Shown: piece by piece, positions 48,056-58,902 of the stretch
Position numbering within the stretch: the stretch's first letter is position 1
Layout of the letters: every line of letters starts with the position of its first letter
Assembly (NCBI RefSeq): GCF_029869545.1
Contig: NZ_JARWQD010000290.1
Coordinates: 59,682 to 123,681 of the forward strand
DNA from: Nocardia wallacei
Lineage (GTDB): Bacteria > Actinomycetota > Actinomycetes > Mycobacteriales > Mycobacteriaceae
DNA: 64,000 bases
Direction of reading: 5' to 3'
Program-made: the position numbers and the translations under genes
Notes under the pieces: generated by a model
The model's input: only the letters and a program-made list of their open reading frames with translations
Databases searched by the model: none
What the model was told of the DNA's origin: nothing

Positions 48056-50584
48056 TCAGCTCCGCCGCCTAGGCGCCCGCACCGGCCGGTTCCGCGATTC
48101 GCGCCGCACCCGCTCGGCCAGTTCCTCGGGTATGTGGTGGGCTATCTCGGCCCGGGTGGGCGTCATCAGCTTCTGCCGGATCGTCGCGACCTGGGCGTCG
48201 ACGGTGCGCACGGAGCTCTGCCGGTGAGCGGCGATGGCCCGGTTGGACCAGCCCGCCGCCGCGAAGACGGCCACATCGCGTTCCGCACGCGACAGCGTAT
48301 TCCACCGTGCCGACGACCGAACCGACTGCGGCCCTTCCTTTTTCCGACCCGCGGGCGACGCCTCGGTGCCGCGCGCGGAAGCCGACAGATCGGGTGTCTG
48401 GCCGTCGATCACGAAGTGCCGCAGCGCATCGAACTCCGGCCGCACTCGCGCTCCCTCGGCCGCGGCGCTCGCGTATGCCTGCTCGCCGAGGACGGCGACG
48501 GCCAGACCGGCGGCCCCCTGCAGCTGGGTGGTCATCAACGCGACCCGATCGATCACCGTGCCCATCGTACGGTGGCAGGTGCGGAAGACCTCCACCAGCC
48601 GAGCGATCTCGATCGCCGCCGCGGTGCGCGCGGTCTCGTCCCCGATTGCCGAGGCCTCCAGCAGGATTCGGCCCGCGACAATGATCCGCGCGCCCACCGC
48701 CCAGCTGACCGTCCAGATATCCCCCTCGATCAGATGGTGTGCGAGCACGCCGTGCGTGAGCGCCGCGGCCGCATCGCCCTCGCCGTGCTTGACCAGGGCC
48801 ACGGCGCGGGCCAGCCGGGCCCACCCCTGCGAGAGCACCGACCCGGAGTCCATCGAGCGCGCGAGAATGCGCTCCGTGATGTCGAGGGCCTCCCCCTGAT
48901 CGCCGACGAATGCCGCGGCCAGGGCGACGAAGACGCTGCTGAGTTCCGATCCGGCCACATCGCCCGCGGCCACCGACTTGCGCCAGGACCGTTCCAGCAC
49001 CCCGATCGCCCGGGCATCGCCGCCCACCAGGAACAGTTCGAGCCCCCAGATCCATTCGACGGCCGCGGGCAGGCCGAGGTCCTCCTCGGCGCAATCGCGC
49101 CATCGGGCCGCCTCGGCCGCAGGCAGCCACGCGGTGGCGCAGGCGTCGAGCAGCCGGGCCGCATCCGCGCTGCGGCCCTGCCACAGGGCCACCCAGGCCA
49201 GCAGGGCCATGGCCCGCACCCGCAGTTCGGTCGGCCGCGGGTCGGCCTCGCGCGTGGCGTGGACGGCACTCTCGGTGAGCCGGGTGAGGGCGGGCCCGCC
49301 GCGGGTGGCATAGGGGATCCACATCGACAGCAGCCCGGTCGCGGTCTCCAGGGCGACGACCGCCTCGGCCGGATCGGCCAGCCCGGTCTCGACGGCGAGC
49401 AGGATGTTGTCCCAGCTCGCCCGCATCCGGTCGTGCCAGTCCTGCGCCTGCTCACCGTGCCAGATCGACTGTCCCGCAGCGACTTCGTCGCGGAAGTAGC
49501 GGCGATGCCGCGCCGCGGTGCGGGCCGCGTCGCGCTCGCGGCGCTGCAGCCGGGCGCGGGCGAACACCCGGACGCTCTCGACGACGTACCATCGCACGGC
49601 CGTGGCCGTCAGATGCTCCGACACCAGCGACCGCTCGGCCAGCCGTTCCAGCAGCGGCTCGATCCGCTCCGGCGGCAGGTCGTCGTCGGCGCAGACGGCC
49701 ACGACGGTCTCGAGGTCGATCTCGTTGCGCAGCTCGTGCTCGTCGTCGGTCTCGCAGCCCGCGGCGAACACCGACATCCGCTCGAGCAGCAGCTGCTCCT
49801 CGGCGCCGCACAGCGCGAACGACCAGGCGATGACGTCGTAGACGCCGCGGTGGCGCGCGTCGGCCCCCGCGCGGGCGCCGTGCGACCACTGCAGCCGCTT
49901 GTCGTCGGCGTCGCCGGTGAGCTCGCGCAGCACCACCGCCGGTGGCTGATAGCGCAGCCGGGCCGCGGCCAGGCGGATGAACAGCGGGTTGTAATCCACG
50001 TGGCGGCAGATCAATTCGGCGATGCGCAGCTGGGCGGGATCCTGCGGGATCGGCCGCCCGATGAGTTCGGCGCGGCGGCGCAGCAGGGCCAGCGAATGCC
50101 GCGCGGTCAGCGGCGGCACCAGCACGATGTGCTCGTCGACCCACCGGATCGGCTCGCGGCTGGTGGCCAGGATGGTCAGTTCGGGATCGGCCAGCAGGCT
50201 CGCGATGATGCCGCCCACCTCCGCGAGCACATGCTCACAGTTGTCCAGTACCAGCACTTTCCGCTGCGGCGGCCCGTCGACACCCGGCGGCGGCCGGGTG
50301 CCCGCGTCCACCCGCATCGCCGAGCGCACCATGTCCTCGGTCACCGACTCCGGCCCGACCTCGGCCAGACCGACCCAGTAGACGGCCAGGTGGCGGCTTC
50401 GATGCGCCCGGCGCAGCGCCTCGGCGGCAAGCCTGGTCTTGCCGATGCCGCCGGGCCCCACGAGGGTGATCAGCCTCGCGCCGCTGAAGAGCCGGGACTC
50501 CACGCTCTCCACATCAGCTTGCCGCCCGATGTACTCACTGGTAGCTACAGCGGGGACAGCACCGGGCGTCGGTACAACGGACAT
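48056..50584 (-). CDS. STAND-type ATPase with C-terminal LuxR helix-turn-helix (LAL-like regulator), copy 2
   Basis: An 842-residue protein with an ATG start. It is colinear with its neighbour: Walker A GPGGIGKTRLA, Walker B VLVLDNCEHV, ILATSREP, a similar helical region (including ELTGDADDKRLQWSHGARAG, almost shared word for word) and a C-terminal HTH with a WSNRAIAAHRQSSVRTVDAQ recognition helix. This copy has a shorter segment before Walker B. A tandem duplication is the simple explanation. Target genes cannot be read from the sequence. Confidence 0.88.
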   Translation of the reverse strand: MSVVPTPGAVPAVATSEYIGRQADVESVESRLFSGARLITLVGPGGIGKTRLAAEALRRAHRSRHLAVYWVGLAEVGPESVTEDMVRSAMRVDAGTRPPPGVDGPPQRKVLVLDNCEHVLAEVGGIIASLLADPELTILATSREPIRWVDEHIVLVPPLTARHSLALLRRRAELIGRPIPQDPAQLRIAELICRHVDYNPLFIRLAAARLRYQPPAVVLRELTGDADDKRLQWSHGARAGADARHRGVYDVIAWSFALCGAEEQLLLERMSVFAAGCETDDEHELRNEIDLETVVAVCADDDLPPERIEPLLERLAERSLVSEHLTATAVRWYVVESVRVFARARLQRRERDAARTAARHRRYFRDEVAAGQSIWHGEQAQDWHDRMRASWDNILLAVETGLADPAEAVVALETATGLLSMWIPYATRGGPALTRLTESAVHATREADPRPTELRVRAMALLAWVALWQGRSADAARLLDACATAWLPAAEAARWRDCAEEDLGLPAAVEWIWGLELFLVGGDARAIGVLERSWRKSVAAGDVAGSELSSVFVALAAAFVGDQGEALDITERILARSMDSGSVLSQGWARLARAVALVKHGEGDAAAALTHGVLAHHLIEGDIWTVSWAVGARIIVAGRILLEASAIGDETARTAAAIEIARLVEVFRTCHRTMGTVIDRVALMTTQLQGAAGLAVAVLGEQAYASAAAEGARVRPEFDALRHFVIDGQTPDLSASARGTEASPAGRKKEGPQSVRSSARWNTLSRAERDVAVFAAAGWSNRAIAAHRQSSVRTVDAQVATIRQKLMTPTRAEIAHHIPEELAERVRRESRNRPVRAPRRRS

Positions 50585-50705
50585 AATCAGAGAAACCTAG
50601 CCTAAACGGCATTGGCTCGCTGCATGTTTCGACGTGAGAGCCGCAGGTCACAGCTCGCACGGGCCTCCCGGAACCGCGGCTCCGGACGATATGTGAGTGT
50701 GCGTT
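50585..50705. other. Intergenic region between divergent/convergent ends
   Basis: About 120 bases upstream of the second LuxR gene and downstream of the reductase gene. It holds the hairpin at 50638-50682 and presumably the promoter of the regulator pair. Confidence 0.35.
50638..50682. terminator. Possible terminator hairpin downstream of the reductase gene
   Basis: GAGCCGC (50638-50644) pairs with GCGGCTC (50676-50682), with an inner GC-rich stem. It lies 24 bases past the stop of the reductase gene, in the right place for a terminator. Confidence 0.35.
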
Positions 50706-51281
50706 CTACGCCGCCGCGGCGGGTTGCTGGTAGTGCATCTGCACCACGGCGCTGTCGAAGGTCATCACGTCGACCAGCTGCAATCCGGCCTGCTCCACCG
50801 TGGTCGGGAACAGCGGGATCCCACCGCCCAGGAGGAGCGGGTGGACGAACACTCTGTACTCGTCGATCAGCTCGTGCTCCATGAAGAACGACGCCGTCTG
50901 CGTGCCGCCGAACAGCACCATGTCGCAGCCCGGTTGCGCGCGCAGGGTCGAGATCTGGTCGACGACGGAGTCGCCCATCACCTTGGTGTTCCAGTCGGCG
51001 CTGCCCAGCGTGCGCGACAACACGAGCTTGGGCGTCGACTTCCAGCACCGCGCGAAATCCACGTAGAACGGGGAGATCGCCGGATCGGCATCCGCCGTCG
51101 GCCAGAACGAGGCCATGATCTCGAATGTCTTGCGCCCGTACACGAAGTAGCTGGCGCGCCGTAGCTCATCCAGAAACGACGCGCACAGCTCCTCGTCCAC
51201 GACCGGCCAGTGCACCTCCTGGTCGGGGCCCTCGGCGAAGCCGTCCAGCGACATCTGCATCCACAGAGTCACACGTCCCAT
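50706..51281 (-). CDS. RibD C-terminal/dihydrofolate-reductase-like protein
   Basis: A 191-residue protein from the ATG at 51281. The frame also has an upstream start at 51344, but the sequence VTLWMQMSLDGFAEGPDQ is the usual N-terminus of this family. The DHFR-fold pattern is clear: the first strand with MSLDG, YGRKTFE, the strand with KLVLSRTL, LFGGTQT and HPLLLGGG. It is probably an NADPH-dependent reductase of a small metabolite. No pathway partner is adjacent. A 12-base palindrome (51364-51375) lies upstream. Confidence 0.8.
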   Translation of the reverse strand: MGRVTLWMQMSLDGFAEGPDQEVHWPVVDEELCASFLDELRRASYFVYGRKTFEIMASFWPTADADPAISPFYVDFARCWKSTPKLVLSRTLGSADWNTKVMGDSVVDQISTLRAQPGCDMVLFGGTQTASFFMEHELIDEYRVFVHPLLLGGGIPLFPTTVEQAGLQLVDVMTFDSAVVQMHYQQPAAAA

Positions 51282-51363
51282 CACATACCCATCTGCCGCC
51301 TTGATGTGACTGTGATTCTGGACAGAAGCAGTGACGATGCGCAATCGGTAGGTCGATACGGAC

Positions 51364-51375
51364 CTACTTAAGTAG
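51364..51375. promoter_or_regulatory. Perfect 12-base palindrome, candidate operator
   Basis: CTACTTAAGTAG lies 83 bases upstream of the chosen reductase start and 40 bases past the stop of the secreted-protein gene. Short AT-centred palindromes like this are typical dimer operators. No regulator can be assigned. Confidence 0.4.
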
Positions 51376-51414
51376 CCAATGCGTGACGAATGGGGGAACG
51401 AACGATGTGGTTGC

Positions 51415-51954
51415 TCAGCTCAGCGAGCCGTCGTTGCACGAACTCGAGGTCCGCCACGTCGCCTCGGGCCGCGCGCCGTCGAAGGTCCAGTTCGAGATCG
51501 GGCCCGCCGCACGCCAATACAGGCCGCCACCGGCCGGGAACGCCTCGTAGATGTCCTCGGCGCCCTCGATCAGCTGGTCGCCGACGCAGTAGTCGGTGTA
51601 GGCGGTGCCGGGCTGGCGGGCACCCGGGCTGAACCGGCCCGCGGGATTGCCGTTGGCGCCGGGATTGGGCACGGTGCTGCGGTGGTTCGCCACACCGTCG
51701 CGATTCCAGCGGGCGCCGCCCAGGAAGTCCGAGTGGCAGGTGAACGCCCAGCCGCCCGCGTAGACGGTCTCGCCGTCGGGGTAGGGGTTGCCCGCCCAGA
51801 GGCACGGCGCGCCGGGCAGATCCGCCGACGCGGGCCCGGCCGACGCCCCGAATCCGAGACCGGCGACCGCCAGCGCCGCCGCCGCGGCCGCGACTCCCCT
51901 CGATACCCGGCCCGTGCGACAGCCCTGATTCGGTACACCGCTGGTGGTGGTCAT
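51415..51954 (-). CDS. Secreted protein of unknown function
   Basis: A 179-residue protein. The second ATG (51954) has GGAG six bases upstream, while the first ATG overlaps that Shine-Dalgarno, so the second is preferred. A signal peptide is visible: basic start (CRTGRVSRG), Ala/Leu core and ASAGPASA cleavage region. The mature part has five cysteines and several Trp/Gly-rich stretches. No family is recognised. The element at 52010-52030 lies about 55 bases upstream. Confidence 0.75.
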   Translation of the reverse strand: MTTTSGVPNQGCRTGRVSRGVAAAAAALAVAGLGFGASAGPASADLPGAPCLWAGNPYPDGETVYAGGWAFTCHSDFLGGARWNRDGVANHRSTVPNPGANGNPAGRFSPGARQPGTAYTDYCVGDQLIEGAEDIYEAFPAGGGLYWRAAGPISNWTFDGARPEATWRTSSSCNDGSLS

Positions 51955-52093
51955 CGACATCTCCTATCGAACTTCATGTGACGACCCGACATTGATCGAC
52001 TCATAAAGCAATGTACCGTTATTTAACGGCAAGATCGGGGCATGCGTTTCCACCGGTGGGAACTGATGGCGGATCGGGTGGTCGCGGACCTCC
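51955..52093. other. Intergenic region with shared inverted-repeat element
   Basis: About 139 bases between the MerR gene and the secreted-protein gene. It holds the inverted repeat at 52010-52030. Nothing else is distinct. Confidence 0.5.
52010..52030 (-). promoter_or_regulatory. Inverted-repeat element, copy 1, upstream of secreted-protein gene
   Basis: CCGTT-ATTT-AACGG preceded by AATGTA. It matches the copy at 55965-55985 at 20 of 21 positions. It sits in the promoter region of the secreted-protein gene. Shared control of the two genes by a dimeric repressor or activator is inferred. Confidence 0.55.
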
Positions 52094-52825
52094 TCAGGAG
52101 CCGGACAGCACCTCGGCCAGCTCGGAGTCCTGGTCGAGATAGCGCGCCACGAGCCGGGCGATCAGCTCGGCGGACATTCGCGCGGGGACGGTCCGTGTCG
52201 TATCGGCCCGCTCGCTGAGTCTGCCCAGATCCTCCGACCCCCGTTCGGACTGCTGATACTCGCTCCAGGCCGTCCGCTGGAAGAGGTCGGCGAAGCGCCG
52301 GGCGATGCGGTCGCAATCGCCGTACAGCCGCTCCAGCTCGGTGAGCAGGACGTCCGCGGGGACGCCCGTGGCGGCCAGCACCTCGGCATTGCGGGCCAGC
52401 TGGGGATCGGCCACGCGATAGGTGGTGGCGTCGACCGGCTCGTACATTCCGAGCGCGACCACCCGGGCCAGCCCCTGCGGAACGCCGTGGAACCGCTCCT
52501 CCAGTTCGGTCGCCGAGATCGTCTCGCCCGACGATGCCTCGGTATCCGGCGGCACGTCCCCGCCGACGCCGAGGATGACACCGAGGTCGTCGCCCCGGTC
52601 CCAGGCCGCGAGCAACTCCTTGATGCCGTTGAGCTTGATCCCCCGGTCCAGCAGCCGGCTGATCGTATGGACCCGATTCAGATGGTCCTGCCCGTAGAAA
52701 CCCGTCCTCCCCTTCACCTGAGGCGGGGGCAACACACCCCGCTCGTGGTAAACGCGCAAACTACGCACGGTCGTGCCGGCCGCACGAGCCAGCTCATCGA
52801 TCGTGTACTCAGTACCGACTGACAT
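52094..52825 (-). CDS. MerR-family transcriptional regulator
   Basis: A 243-residue protein. The N-terminal MerR HTH reads YTIDELARAAGTTVRSLRVY, followed by the wing (HERGVLPPP) and a dimerisation helix. The C-terminal ~150 residues are helical with no cysteine pair for metal binding. The longer in-frame start at 53008 adds an unlikely basic leader, so ATG 52823-52825 was chosen. MerR regulators bind between -35 and -10 boxes. The genes under control are unknown; the secreted-protein gene lies downstream in the same direction. Confidence 0.85.
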   Translation of the reverse strand: MSVGTEYTIDELARAAGTTVRSLRVYHERGVLPPPQVKGRTGFYGQDHLNRVHTISRLLDRGIKLNGIKELLAAWDRGDDLGVILGVGGDVPPDTEASSGETISATELEERFHGVPQGLARVVALGMYEPVDATTYRVADPQLARNAEVLAATGVPADVLLTELERLYGDCDRIARRFADLFQRTAWSEYQQSERGSEDLGRLSERADTTRTVPARMSAELIARLVARYLDQDSELAEVLSGS

Positions 52826-52956
52826 ACATAAAGGAAACCACACTGAAACAAGTTTGCACGCCGGGTGACGGGGTGATGTCCCTTCCAGTATGGTCAGACG
52901 ACCATCTTCCCGCCGGTGGAAATCCGCAGGACGCCGCGGTCCATATTCTGCTCGAC

Positions 52957-53313
52957 ATGAACGAAATCCCGGGCGCTCGAACGGGGACCGACGAGCGGGA
53001 ACGCGCACTGCGGGATCTGTCGCAGCATCTGGCCGCCGGACGGCTGACGCTGTCCGAATTCGAGGACCGCAGCGCGCGGGTGCACGCCGCGACGACCAAG
53101 GCGCAACTGGCGGAGTTGTTCACCGACCTGCCGCGCGCCGAGGCCCCCGCACCCGATCCGATCCCCCCGAACCCCCTGCTCCGGCTCGCCGTGCTCGGCG
53201 CGGCGGGCGTGGTTTTCGCGGTGACCGTCGCGCTGGTCACCGGCAACTGGCTGTGGCTGGCGCTGATCGCGGCCGTGCCCGCCCTGGTGCTCGCCCGCCG
53301 ATATCTGCGCTGA
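52957..53313 (+). CDS. DUF1707 membrane protein
   Basis: A 118-residue protein from the ATG at 52957. GTG 52873 is an alternative start giving a 146-residue product. The domain reads GTDERERALRDLSQHLAAGR with LSEFEDRSARVHAATT, then LAELFTDLP. This is the DUF1707 signature, followed by one or two hydrophobic segments (RLAVLGAAGVVFAVTVAL and WLALIAAVPALVLA). DUF1707 proteins are small actinobacterial envelope proteins of unknown role. Its stop abuts the kinase stop (TGA, then CTA). Confidence 0.8.
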   Translation: MNEIPGARTGTDERERALRDLSQHLAAGRLTLSEFEDRSARVHAATTKAQLAELFTDLPRAEAPAPDPIPPNPLLRLAVLGAAGVVFAVTVALVTGNWLWLALIAAVPALVLARRYLR

Positions 53314-56018
<2,705 letters not shown>

Positions 56019-57074
56019 ATGGCCTGGCTGGAACGGGAATTCATTGCGGTCCCCGAGGAGCGCAAGAATCAGCTCCTCTACAAGTGGCCGGACCTCAACA
56101 TCCGGCGCTACAGCCGCGCCCTGGTCAACGCCGACGAGATAGCCCTGTTCGTGAAGTCCGGCAAGGTGGTCGGCGCGATGGGGCCCGGGCGGCATCGGGT
56201 CGACGCGGACGAGCTGCCCGTGCTCGGCGCCCTCGTCGATACCCTCAGCGGCGGCAACTTCTACCGTGCCGAGCTGTACTTCGTCTCCACCCGGGAGTTC
56301 TCCGGGCTCAAGTTCGGCGGGCGGCTCACCGATATCGTCGATCCGGCGACCGAGCAGGTGGTGACGCTGCGGGTGTTCGGCGAATTCTCGCTGTCGGTGC
56401 GCGACCCGGCGGATCTGATCACCTCGCTGGCGGGCACGGTCGATCCGGCCGATCCGGGCGCGGTGCCCGGCTGGTGTGCCGACCTGCTGCTGAAGTCCAT
56501 GAAGGTCACTGTCGCCCAGGGGATCTCGGCCGGAGAGTGGCCGGTGCTGGGGATGTCCGCCCAGCTGCAGCCGGTCGAGACCGCGGTGCTGCGCGAGACC
56601 AATCTCGCGCTCTACGAGTACGGCCTGCGCATCCCGCGCCTGGGCAACTTCGATATCAGCCTGGCGCCCGAGGACGCGCAGCGGCTCAAGCGACTGGCCA
56701 AGGACGTCACCTACATTCGGCTCGCCGGGGACTTCCAGCGTTATGCCGCGGGCGAAATGGCGCTGGGCGCGGGCCAGGGCCTCGCCGACGGCGGCGGCCG
56801 AGTGGAGGGCGGATTCCTCGGTGCGGCCCTGGGCGTCAACGCGATCCAGCAGCACGTCGGCAGCGCTCCCCCGCCCGCGCCCCAGGCCCTCCCCGCCGCT
56901 GGCCCACACTGCACCGCCTGCGGCACCGCCAACCCCGCGGGCGCCAAGTTCTGCATGAACTGCGGTACGCGCCTGGCAAATTCGTCGCCGTCCCACTGCA
57001 CCGACTGCGGCGCCGAACTCCCCCCGGGCGCCAAGTTCTGCAACTCCTGCGGCACCGCAGTCCATCGGGCTTGA
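56019..57074 (+). CDS. SPFH-domain protein with two C-terminal zinc ribbons
   Basis: A 351-residue protein. The ATG at 56019 has GGAG seven bases upstream; alternatives at 55863 and 55947 are less likely. Residues 1-270 match the SPFH/virion-core-like family: LNIRRYSRALVNADEIALFV, GAMGPGRHRVD and IRLAGDFQRYAAGEMA. The tail has two zinc ribbons, CTACG…CMNC and CTDCG…CNSC. Such proteins form membrane-associated scaffolds and often precede or accompany kinases or proteases. Divergent placement from the PknG-like kinase suggests a shared process, by inference. Confidence 0.8.
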   Translation: MAWLEREFIAVPEERKNQLLYKWPDLNIRRYSRALVNADEIALFVKSGKVVGAMGPGRHRVDADELPVLGALVDTLSGGNFYRAELYFVSTREFSGLKFGGRLTDIVDPATEQVVTLRVFGEFSLSVRDPADLITSLAGTVDPADPGAVPGWCADLLLKSMKVTVAQGISAGEWPVLGMSAQLQPVETAVLRETNLALYEYGLRIPRLGNFDISLAPEDAQRLKRLAKDVTYIRLAGDFQRYAAGEMALGAGQGLADGGGRVEGGFLGAALGVNAIQQHVGSAPPPAPQALPAAGPHCTACGTANPAGAKFCMNCGTRLANSSPSHCTDCGAELPPGAKFCNSCGTAVHRA

Positions 57075-57125
57075 CCGGCCGCGATGCCGGAACGAGTTCG
57101 CGGCGTTCACCGAGCGACGGGTGGT

Positions 57126-57142
57126 ACCATATGTGGCATGGT
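57126..57142 (+). promoter_or_regulatory. Possible VapB operator
   Basis: ACCAT (57126-57130) and ATGGT (57138-57142) form an inverted repeat that overlaps the vapB start codon. Toxin-antitoxin operons are commonly autoregulated through such sites. This is a weak inference from symmetry alone. Confidence 0.3.
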
Positions 57143-57380
57143 GAAGACGACCGTGTACATCCCCGATGAGCTGGAGGTCCGGCTCGACGCGGAGGCCGCG
57201 GCGACGGGGACCAGTAAGGCAGAACTCATCCGCCGCGGCATCGCGATGCTGCTGGACGCCTCCGACCGGCCGCGCAACGACGAGCCGCTGCCGGTCTTCC
57301 ACAGCGGGCGCTCGCGCAGTGCCGACGAAATGCGTGAGGACGTCTACAAGCAGATCAAGCGACGGTCGGCGCGTCGATGA
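57138..57380 (+). CDS. VapB-type ribbon-helix-helix antitoxin
   Basis: An 80-residue protein starting MVKTTVYIPDELEVRLDAEA, a ribbon-helix-helix DNA-binding start. The C-terminal part would bind the toxin. Its stop overlaps the toxin start in ATGA (57377-57380), the standard arrangement for coupled translation. No strong ribosome-binding site is visible before the ATG. Confidence 0.85.
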   Translation: MVKTTVYIPDELEVRLDAEAAATGTSKAELIRRGIAMLLDASDRPRNDEPLPVFHSGRSRSADEMREDVYKQIKRRSARR

Positions 57381-57811
57381 TCATCGTCGCCGACACCTCG
57401 GCACTTTTCGCGGCATTCGACGCCGACCAAGCCGAGCACGAACAGGCACTGTCGGTGATGGAAAGCGAGACTCTGGTCATCTCGCCCCTGGTGCTGACCG
57501 AACTGGACCACCTGACCCGCCACGACCTCGGCTTCCCCGCGGCGATGACCATCACCGACGCGCTACTGGCCCGAACCATCGAGGGACGCTATCGCCTCGC
57601 CGAATTGAAGCACGTCGACCTGTCCACGGCACAATCGGTCCGAGCCAAATACGAAGGGCTGCAACTCGACCTCGCCGACGCGGTCGGCGTCGCACTCGCC
57701 GACAAATACAAAACCGACTGCGTCTTCACCCTCGACCAACGAGACCTCCGCGCCATCGAACCACTGACACCCGGCTTCCGCTCGTTCCGGATCCTACCCG
57801 CCGACGCATAG
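57377..57811 (+). CDS. VapC-type PIN-domain toxin
   Basis: A 144-residue PIN-domain protein. The four acidic positions of VapC are present: VADTSALFA, a mid-chain Glu (LTELDH), LQLDLADAV and a late Asp (FTLDQRD). VapC toxins cleave tRNA or rRNA and are neutralised by VapB. The start overlaps the vapB stop by four bases. The target RNA cannot be predicted here. Confidence 0.88.
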   Translation: MIIVADTSALFAAFDADQAEHEQALSVMESETLVISPLVLTELDHLTRHDLGFPAAMTITDALLARTIEGRYRLAELKHVDLSTAQSVRAKYEGLQLDLADAVGVALADKYKTDCVFTLDQRDLRAIEPLTPGFRSFRILPADA

Positions 57812-57860
57812 TGAGGGCCTACGGTCACTCCGTACATCTCGCACGTGGGAGCACCACAAT

Positions 57861-58508
57861 ATGAAGGCATCGCTGCGCCGGACAGGCTGCTGGACAACGG
57901 CTTTCGCCTCAGGCGCCGCGGATCAGCGTCTCCGCGTAGTCGCTCAGTTCGGTGCGGACCAACCCGTTCATGCAGCCATCCAGGGGATCAATGCGACCGG
58001 CATGGAGCAGATCGCCGAGCGCGCGCCGGTCTCCAAACGCACTCTCTACGTGCACTTTCCGACCAAGATCGACCTGGTCATCGCGCATCTGCAAGACCTC
58101 GCCTCGTCGGGACACACCCTGGAGAGCGTGCTGACTCGCGAGGACATCCCGGCGCGGGACCGAATCCTCGGGCTGTTCGTCCAGCCCGCCGCGGATGCCG
58201 CTCCGGTGCGCGGCTGCCCGTTCATCGACGCCGCCGCCGAATTCCCGGACCCGCACAGCACGGTCCACGCCTACGCACGCGAGCAGAAACTGATGATGGT
58301 GCGGCTGGTGACCGCACTGGTGACGGACCTGGGCTGCCACGAACCCGCCGCGCTCGCCGAGCAATTGGTGACCCTGGCGGACGGGGCCGCCAGCCGCGCC
58401 ATGGTGCTGGGCGACCCGGACTACGGTCGGCATGCGCGGGCGGCGGCGGAGATCCTTCTGGATAATGCGTTGCCGCGCAGGGGCTTCGGCCCTAGCGATT
58501 GCCGATGA
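57861..58508 (+). pseudogene. TetR-family regulator with rearranged or truncated 5' end
   Basis: From about 57985 the frame encodes a good TetR core: GINATGMEQIAERAPVSKRT then LYVHFPTK, followed by a helical ligand-binding domain (GCPFIDAAAEFPDPHS and later helices). The expected first helix (IL-x-A-A-x-x-LF) is missing. Upstream codons (57861-57984) do not look like a TetR N-terminus. On the opposite strand the same DNA reads as an intact-looking protein tail, VRTELSDYAETLIRGA then stop. This suggests fusion of two genes at a junction. A short functional form cannot be excluded. Confidence 0.6.
57910..57985 (-). pseudogene. C-terminal remnant of an unidentified gene
   Basis: Minus-strand codons ending VRTELSDYAETLIRGA, stop at the left side, look like a genuine protein C-terminus. 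Nothing recognisable lies upstream, where TetR coding begins on the plus strand. Family unknown. Confidence 0.35.
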
Positions 58509-58624
58509 CGATGTCGCCGTTCAGGATCGTCATGGCGAGTGCGCGGAGGTTGCCGATGTCCCGGGTGGGGTCGGCGGTCAGCACGAGCAGGTCGGCGCGC
58601 TTGCCGGGCGCGGGGGCGCGAGTT
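58492..58624 (-). pseudogene. Amidohydrolase C-terminal remnant
   Basis: The minus strand reads APGKRADLLVL, then DPTRDIGNLRALAMTIL and NGDIVIGNR, followed by TAG. This is the typical end of metal-dependent amidohydrolases, where G-x-L-x-x-G-x-x-ADLVV is diagnostic. The rest of the enzyme is absent. It lies between the TetR-like gene and the DUF397 gene and marks past deletion. Confidence 0.6.
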
Positions 58625-58692
58625 GCCGAGTCGTGGCCGATCGTTCGGGGTCGGCCACGACTTCCGGGCTTCTGCGGCGGGTTACGGAGTGG

Positions 58693-58902
58693 TCAGGCTC
58701 GGTCGAACTTGCCGGTCTGCAGGGCTGTGGTGAAGGCGTCCCACTCGGTGGGGGTGAACAGGAGGGCGGGGCCGGTGGTGTTCTTGGAGTCGCGGACGCC
58801 TACCGCGCCGTCGTCGAGGTGGGCGATCTCGACGCAGTCGGCCGTCGAGCCACTCCGACTGGACTTGTACCAACGCGCCTCGGAAGAGTCGATGCTCACC
58901 AT
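58693..58902 (-). CDS. DUF397 protein
   Basis: A 69-residue protein with the DUF397 pattern: WYKSSRSG, CVEIA, VAVRDSK-like VGVRDSK and FTPTEWDAF. DUF397 genes almost always follow an XRE/DUF5753 regulator in actinobacteria, as here, with a seven-base overlap. The pair is thought to act as regulator and partner, possibly toxin-antitoxin-like. Confidence 0.9.
   Translation of the reverse strand: MVSIDSSEARWYKSSRSGSTADCVEIAHLDDGAVGVRDSKNTTGPALLFTPTEWDAFTTALQTGKFDRA

Noticed and set aside
48134..50605. Plus-strand open frame of about 823 codons opposite the second LuxR regulator
   Set aside because: The opposite strand encodes clear Walker and HTH motifs. The plus-strand translation is Arg/His/Gln-rich without motifs.
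57909..58433. Minus-strand frame opposite the TetR-like gene as a full gene
   Set aside because: Only its last codons look protein-like. The rest is antisense to a clear TetR core.
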